Shown one piece after another: positions 51,501 through 60,500 of a stretch of DNA of 64,000 nt (the first letter of the stretch is position 1; every line of letters starts with the position of its first letter). A model generated the notes under the pieces. The model saw only the letters and a program-made list of their open reading frames with translations, had not been told where the DNA came from and did no database searches. Origin of the DNA: Anthopleura xanthogrammica (lineage: Eukaryota; Cnidaria; Anthozoa; Actiniaria; Actiniidae); NCBI GenBank assembly GCA_964019055.1, contig OZ025215.1, positions 7,532,284 to 7,596,283 of the forward strand. Direction: 5' to 3'. Made by a program: the position numbers and the translations under genes.

Positions 51501-54500
51501 GTGGTCACGTGTTGCTTTGCGTCCCCCCCCCCCAGTTTTTCAAGCCTTGCTACGGCCATGGGCCGTAGTGCACTCGCCTCTCACTTCTGGGTCTCGGGTT
51601 CGATACCTGGACCTGACATCACATGTGAGTAATGTTTGGTAACATGCTAAATCCCTGTTCGATCTGTGGGTTAGCTGTGCCCTGATGTAATCAGCCTAGA
51701 GGTTGTTTCAGGGTTTCTGTCGGTGAGTTAGCCGAGCCCTGACTTAGATAAGCCCAGTGTTTGTTTCAGGGCTGATAAAATTTTAAGGTTTGAAACTAAA
51801 AGAGATCATATTGTAATAACTTCTTTTGACCATGTACACACTTTACAGTACCTTTCCAATTTTTAGTCACTGACAGGAAGTTTTTATCTTTCATCATCTT
51901 GTCTAGCTTTTCTAGCTTTTCTTTTTCATTTTTAAGCAATGATTTCAAATGTTTGTCATCTGCTTCCTGAAAGAGAAGAGAAAAAGAATAAAATACTATC
52001 AAGAACCTACATTCTCCTAGAAATTTTAGGACTCACTAAATTCCTTCAAACCTTCAAAATTTTATTGATACCCTGAAACAAGCTCTGGGCTGAACAAAGT
52101 CAGGACACGACTAACTCACTCACAGATCGAATTGGAATTTAGCTTGTTAAGTTTTGCAGAAGGAGGGAAACTGGAGAACTCGGAGAAAAACCCTTGAATC
52201 AAGGGAGGAACCTAACAAGGAACCTAATATACTGAATCAAGGATTTGACCCAGAGACCATGACCATGAAACCATGAGACCAGGAGATTTGAGTGCTGAGT
52301 ACACTCACTATCACTACGTCACCCATGATCCCCTATCCCACCCTAGATTCAAGGACCACATTATATATTACTACAACAGCAATTATTCAGTACTATATCA
52401 AGCTATAACTTAGTCTTTGAGCTATTAAAATAAATGGAAATTATACCTTCAAAAACACAGAAGCAGTAAACAGGTTAGAACTCTCCAATTCACTGAAACA
52501 CTGATCAATTTCCTTTTTTATACAATACAGCTCAGACTCCAGCTTCTTAAAGTTCTGATACATTCTCTTTTCCATTTTTCCACTTGCAAGCTGAAAATAT
52601 GATTTTTCACAGAATTAATTCATTAATAATTTCATTAAGTTATAATTAGTTGGAATATTGAAAATCTAATACTGTTGAAAGGGGTGGCATGTGCTGCTAC
52701 CACACTGTCTCTCACCGCTGCAGTTCATGCCTGGGGTTGCGGGTTCAATTCAACATGTGAGTTGAAAATAAATAATGTAGTGGTAGTGTGTGTAGAGTGA
52801 ACCTCAAGTCTCATATGGGAAGTGGTAGCTGCAAAACATGTATTATATGAAAAATGCTAGACAAGCCCTTTGCCACTGCACAATAGACGTCTTGTTACCA
52901 TACCTGAGACAAATTGCACTGTGCAAGCAATTCTGATGTGCCTTCCTTAATTTTTCCAACACGAACTACATCTTCCTTAAACTCAGGATTTTTTTCCAGA
53001 AACTTCTCCAAAAATTCATCAAGGGAATGATTCTTGTAAGCTACAATCTAAAGAAAATAGAAAAAGTACATCAAATTTTCTTTCTCCAACCCCATTAGTA
53101 TCTTTAATAAGAAAACTAAAGAAACGAAATTCTGCTGACGTTTCGTGGTCAACATGACCACATTATCAAAGCGAAATGTAAATGCGAAGGTACAGATGTA
53201 GACTAATAAAGAGATTCAAAACAATAGAACAAAAGAAACGAAAACAGCTAAGTAAAGAGTTTAGCCTTGATGGAGTCCCATTAGTATCCCCAATTTTTTG
53301 GGCCCCCTGTTTAAGTCTGACATTTTGAAGGTCCCTATGTGATATAAGTCATCAGTTTCAAGATCTCACTTTTCAGGGTCACTAAAATTCCAGGGTCCCA
53401 TTTTCTAACCCTGACCCCCCCCCCCCCCCCCCTTCAATAAATAACAAATCGTCCCTAAAGTAAAGCCAGAAGCCATAGATAATTACCAGTATGGGACCAT
53501 GTTTGTGCACTTCCATGGAAAGCAGCAAATGGAGCAAGGCTTTACCAACAAAAGACTTTCCTGTACCAGGTGGTCCCTATTTAAGATTAAGTGAAATTAA
53601 AATAGGACACCATTGAACTGGTTGCTTGATAAATTCACACTGATATTTAAAAATGCATTTGAAGTGATATATAACTTACAGGGTTTAAAAAAACGGCCAG
53701 TCAGACACCTGTCATGTCATGTCACTGCCCTTGCTTTTTTTTGGCTAGGCGGTTCACTAGTCAAACCCCCCTAACCAAAATTTTGAGCCCCCCCCCCCCC
53801 CTAGCAAAAATCTTGGACCCACCCCTGTGATATTTGATCAACTGAGAAAAAAACACATTAGGTAATTCCTTTCTTGAAAATAGACTGGGCAGGCAGAATT
53901 TCTCAATACAGACTTGTAATTATTACAAGCCAGTATTAGTATACAATTTACCTAATAATATAAACCTACTTGCAAAAAGGTTGTCATAGAAATTTGAAGA
54001 TTCAAAGTTAGTAGTTCGTGATTTAGAAAATTCACCGATTCAGAATAAATTACCGCCAACGTCATTAGAGTCGACAGGCGCCTCTTGATATTCACGGTTT
54101 TGATTAGTTTAAAGTAGGTTTTGCCATTGGAATCTCTGTAATTATATAACTCGTTGTTCTTATTGTATCAACCTTTTTTTATAATTTTTGATATTTCTAT
54201 GTTATATTCTTCTTACTGATAGTCACAAAGATTTCATGTTTCATACGGATAACAACACTTTTTTATTGATCCTTTAAATAATACACTTTGATGTTAATTC
54301 ATATCGTCAAGAATGAGCTTCTTCTTACTGAGAAATTCTTCCTCAGTAAGGGCTCCGAGGCTTTTTAGCTCATGCAGTTGTTTAATCTGTTGTAAGAGTT
54401 CTGTTCAACCCCGTCCTTTTATATTATATGCCTTTGGACAAATTACTGGAGATAACTGCAAAGCTTACTTTTCACATTGTGGTTATCAGTAAAAAAAAAA

Positions 54501-57500
54501 AGCTAATTCTGGACGATGTGGATTGATTCGACATGCAGATAAAGATTAATATTAGTATTATTTCAGGGAAATAAAAGAATTTAATATTTTATCCGTGTGA
54601 AACCTTAAATCTTTGTGGCTATCAGTAAAAAAACAAAAAAAATGATAACAAAAAGATTGATAGAATAAAGACAACGAAAATCTTTATATCATTTAAGAGA
54701 TAACAATGGCAAAACTTCCTTTAAACCGCGAAAATCAAGATCGACCGTCGTATATTTGATGCTTTCCGAGTCTGATGACGGCGATAAATTATTCTGAATC
54801 GGTGAATTTACTAAATCATGAACTACTAACTTTGAATCTTCAAATTTCTATGACAACCTTTTTGCAAGTAGGTGTATATCAAATGTATGATTTAATAAAA
54901 ACTAGCGACAGACCTGGATAAGGGCAACCTTATTGAAAAGTGCTTGCTCCAAAGCATCTAACTGTTTGTCATCTAACTTTGGTTTACTTTCTGGGTCTTC
55001 TCTCATTTTTTTGAACTCTTGTACAACATCATAAAAGTCGGCACTGCTAACATTGCATTCACTTGAAGATGGTTTTTCAAAAATGACATCCCACTTCGGA
55101 GGCTTAGTAATATGTCTGAGATAATTTGGGCCTAAATGTTGTGAGAGTTGATGATGAGAAGTTTCATCTTCTTGATGCCAGTAACTTTGTATCCAGTCAG
55201 GTAATTTAGAAAACATCCATGGGACAAAGCTGTCATGTCTTGCAACTGAACAATCAGGCGACTGCTGCTGACTGGCCATGGGTGACTTTTTGACTTTAAC
55301 AAGCTGCTCTGCAAATGGGACAGTTACTGCATGGGGGAAAAAGTATCAATAATAAAAATTAGGCAAGCAGACCAGGGCTGGGAAAATAAGAAAATATTGA
55401 TTATTAAGTTTTATGCAATGATATGGGAATTCGTTGCCATGCATGTTTCCCTAGCCTGGGGCTAATGATAAAGTCAGGCACGTCGCTAGGGGTGGTTCGA
55501 CGGTTCAAACGAACCCCCCTCCCCTTCTTAACCCTTCTATTCATAAATTTTTGTGAGAAAAGCTGAATAATGCAATAACTGAGATTTACAGAAAAATGAA
55601 CCCCCCCTTTAAGTACCTAGTATGGAGGACCTCCACACTCATCACCACTGCATTTCATATTTCATACAACTCTAAACTCACATGTTGAGCCTGTTATAAT
55701 AATATTTACTATAATTACAAATTAATTGCTTAGAATTTATTAGAAATATTTAATTTGTTTTACCTTTCTTTTTCAACACTTCTAGAGGAGGACCATAAGC
55801 TGGATAAAAAGTTTGGCTTTCAATCATGTATGCCTGAAAACCTGAAGATATTATATAATTTGGCTATTAACAATCTGTACCCTAAATAGTGGTTGGTAAG
55901 TGGTTGGTAAGGTGTCAGTAAGTGGTTGGTAAGGTGTCAGTAAGTGGTTGGTAAGGTGTCAGTAAGTGGTTGGTAAGGTGTCAGTGAGTGGTTGGTATAT
56001 AAGTGGTTGGTAAGGTGTCAATGAGTGGTTGGTAAAGTGTCAGTGAGTGGTTGGTAAGGTGTCAGTGAGTGGTTGGTAAGGTGTCAGTGAGTGGTTGGTA
56101 AGGTGTCAGTGAGTGGTTGGTAAGGTGTCAGTGAATGGTTGGTAAGTTGTCAGTAAGTGGTTGGTAAGGTGTCAGTAAGTGGTTGGTAAGGTGTCAGTAA
56201 GTAATTTGTAAGATATCAGTACAGTGGTCGGTAAGGGGTCAGTAAGGTGTCAGTAAGTGGTTGGTAAGGTGTCAGTAAGTGGTCGGTAACGGGTGGGTAA
56301 GCTATTGCATAGTTGCCAGCTAAGACCTTGCAAGATCAACAACCCATTAGTTGACAGGGTAAAAAGAACATTAAAAGTGACAATACCTTGGCTTTTTAGT
56401 TCTTGCAGCTGTGTTATGACTTCAGGGTCCTTCAGTCTGTTGTTATTTGTGCACAGGCTTACATTAACATGTTTCTTCTTACTAAGTCGAGAAATAAAAA
56501 CCATACTATACTCACATGTCTTAGTGAATGTGTTAATACACAGCTTTGTGTTAAATGTGATCCAGTATGGGTCGTAGCAAAAAAGTTGCTACTTTCCAGG
56601 TTCCTTTCCAGCAACCCATTCAATATTGAATTATCAACATGTTACAAACCCCCACCACACACTACCAACAAATTACCAACATCCCTACAACTCCTTGCAA
56701 TATCAAATTTAGCCAAAATTTCACCAACTCCCTATATTAATGCACCAAAAAATCAGAAACGTTTCTCTAGAAATTACAATTCCCTAGATAATATCGAATT
56801 ACTTATACTTGCAATATCAAATTAACATCATCTCACAAACTCCCTTAAACATGGTATTTGTGTACTTTATAATAAGCCAATACATGTTGATCAACATTCA
56901 GCTGACTGTTGGCCATGTTGTTGATGTTTTTCTTTCAGAAATCAGCTGCCAGAAAGTCATGCATCAGCCAATGATCAGCTAATAGAATGTCATGTATTGG
57001 TCAATCAGTGGCCATTTGTCAACCAACAGGTGGTCAATGAATGGCCAACATTTTAAGTTTTCTTAATGTGGGCCAATGCATGCATATGGCCAACCATTGG
57101 CCAACCAGTGTCGACCAAGTGCAACATCCCTACCAACACCCAAGAACACACTACCAAGTTATCCCACCAACTCCCTATATAACACAGATCTGCCAAATTG
57201 TTCTACCTCTCTTCTGTTGTTCTCTTCTTCGATATAATACCCCAGACTGGGTTCTTGAAAGACACATCAAGTAACAAACATACAAGGTTGCCAATCATTA
57301 GCCACTTGCTATTACTGTGAGAAATATACAATAAAACTTATCAAACGCCATAAACAATTTGTAAAAGAATTAAATACTTAGAAATCTAATACCAGGTCAT
57401 ACACAGGCATACTGTATCAAGTTACATTCCCACAAAGACTTTACAGATGTCACAGGTTTGTAAAACGTTTATAACTATTGTAAATTGGCAAAACATAAAT

Positions 57501-60500
57501 CCCTACTAGTAGTAGTAATAGATTTTAACAAAACTCTTTTAAGCATGCAGATGCCAGTAACGCAATGTCTGTGGTTTATGAGGTGAAACTAGAGTTGTGT
57601 TAATTTAAAACAAACTACCAACAAATTACCAACTCCCTGCAAGACACTCTACCAACACATTACCAGCATCCCTGCAAGACACTCTACCAACACATTACCA
57701 ACATCCCTGCAAGACACTCTACCAACACATTACCAGCATCCCTGCAAGACACTCTACCAACACATTACCAGCATCCCTGCAAGACACTCTACCAACAAAT
57801 TACCAGCATCCCTGCAAGACACTCTACCAACACATTACCAACATCCCTGCAAGACACTCTACCAACACATTACCAGCATCCCTGCAAGACACTCTACCAA
57901 CACATTACCAACATCCCTGCAAGACACTCTACCAACACATTACCAGCATCCCTGCAAGACACTCTACCAACACATTACCAGCATCCCTGCAAGACACTCT
58001 ACCAACACATTACCAGCATCCCTGCAAGACACTCTACCAACACATTACCAACATCCCTGCAAAACACTCTACCAACACATTACCAACATCCCTGCAAGAC
58101 ACTCTACCAACACATTACCAACATCCCTGAAAGACACTTTACCAACACATTACCAGCATCCTTGCAAGACACTCTACCAACACATTACCTGAGCATCCCT
58201 GCAAGACACTCTACCAACACATTACCAACATCCCTGCAAGACACTCTACCAACACATTACCAGCATCCCTGCAAGACACTCTACCAACACATTACCAACA
58301 TCCCTGAAAGACACTTTACCAACACGTTACCAGCATCCTTGCAAGACACTCTACCAACACATTACCAGCATCCCTGCAAGACACTCTACCAACACATTAC
58401 CAACATCCCTGCAAGACACTCTACCAACACATTACCAACATCCCTGCAAGACACTCTACCAACACATTACCAACATCCCTGAAAGACACTTTACCAACAC
58501 ATTACCAGCATCCTTGCAAGACACTCTACCAACACATTACCTGAGCATCCCTGCAAGACACTCTACCAACACATTACCAACATCCCTGCAAGACACTCTA
58601 CCAACACATTACCAGCATCCCTGCAAGACACTCTACCAACACATTACCAACATCCCTGAAAGACACTTTACCAACACGTTACCAGCATCCTTGCAAGACA
58701 CTCTACCAACACATTACCAGCATCCCTGCAAGACACTCTACCAACACATTACCAACATCCCTGCAAGACACTCTACCAACACATTACCAACATCCCTGCA
58801 AGACACTCTACCAACACATTACCAACATCCCTGCAAGACACTCGATCTACCAACACATTACCAGCATCCCTGCAAGACACTCTTGACTACTGAAAAATTA
58901 CCAGTGTCCCTGCAAGACATTACCAACAAATACTTTTATTGTAAAATACTTTTATCTACGAGTTCTAAACAAATCTTGTCTTATCTTTGTTATCTTACTC
59001 TGGGTCAGCATCCTCAATCTCACTGGTTTCATTATTGTTGTCATATTCTAACACAAGGGACAAGCCTTCCTGTATTGACAATTGGTTGAGATCAGATATT
59101 CCAATAAGTTTGACACTGAAAGAAAATAAAGAACAATACATATATAATTATTTATTCATTATTAAAGATGAAATTGGAAGCATAAATTTGTACATGTCAT
59201 TCAGTCAGACCAAATCCTTCCATGATTTTGATTGCTTTACCCTCCAACTGCAACTAAGAGTTTGAACATGCACTGATTGCACAACAACTATTTTTCAAGG
59301 ACTTACCAAAGATCAAGCACCCTTAGAAAGTGTGGGGGACTTAGTTTGGAAAATATAGCACACAAGCTAGCTAGTGGTAATAAGATGACAGCCAAAGTCG
59401 GCTCAGTGATCTCACAATGGTAGGCTATATTGGCCATGGCCATGTAATTAATGGTGAACTGACGAGGAGATGTCAGTGAATTAACGACATGTCCACCATC
59501 AGATGCCTGTCTGTTCCATTTCACGACAGTGAAAAGAAGCATAATTTAGAGACTAGAGTAAGTTAAGATATTGTACCATTACAACAAATGTTCTATAAAT
59601 TTTGGCACTGACTTTGAAGATGACTACATAACTATATATATATATGTAATCAAGCTTTTAACATGATAATATTTTCAGGAAAGCTAATAAAATTCATTGA
59701 TCATTTTAAAAATGTAAATGAAATGTTTTGGAAAATATTGGGAAATGATGTCAAAATTAATGGACCTTTAATAATTTTTTGTCATTGCTATGGTAATTCA
59801 GTGGTATTTCAGTGCATGCACATACATTGAGGGGGACATTGGGGGTTGCGGTGTTGAGATCCCCCAATGTCCCCCTCCACATTAAATAGCTCTTCTTACC
59901 AGTAAAGCATATTGTCTTTAGGATCACACTTTCCTTTGTTCAAGAATGAATGAATTCCTTTCTTCCCCTTGTGAAAGCACTCTTCTCGAAGAAGAGTGTA
60001 ATATATCTTGATGTATTCTTCTTCTGATTCGTAAGCAATTTCATTCTTCTTTTCACTTTTCTTTTTCTTGTTTTTCTTTTCCTCTTCATCTTCATCTTCC
60101 TCTTCCTTCACTCTCACAGCCTGGAGGTCTCTGTAATCATGTTCTAATAAGAAATCGGTTGTTAAGGATAGAGAAGCATCAGATGGCTCTGATCTATTAA
60201 TCTCAAATGCTAAAAGTAATAGTATGTTATATTCATCCTAATAATTGGGAAGTTTTCCCTTTTAAAATTTAATGGAAATGAAAATTCTTGTTATTCCAAA
60301 AATGGAAATGCATGAACAAAATGAAACAAAAATATAAACGATTGGATACAGAATTTATTTCTACCCATAAATAGTGCATTAATTATCAAATTACTAACTT
60401 GGGTCATGTTGCAGTTCAGTGGGAAGTGGAATAACTGATTTTTGGTTCCATTTTAGATGCTTTGGTTTCTCACTAACTCCAGCCACAAATGGTGCAATGA

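Noticed and set aside
51566..51610. Genuine tRNA gene suggested by the B-box GGTTCGATACC
   Set aside because: There is no cloverleaf or acceptor stem, and a SINE tail follows that also occurs in a second copy.
58162..59089. Open frames with repeated DTLPTHYQHPCKT peptides
   Set aside because: They are produced by the 35-bp tandem array in an intron, on the strand opposite to the gene.
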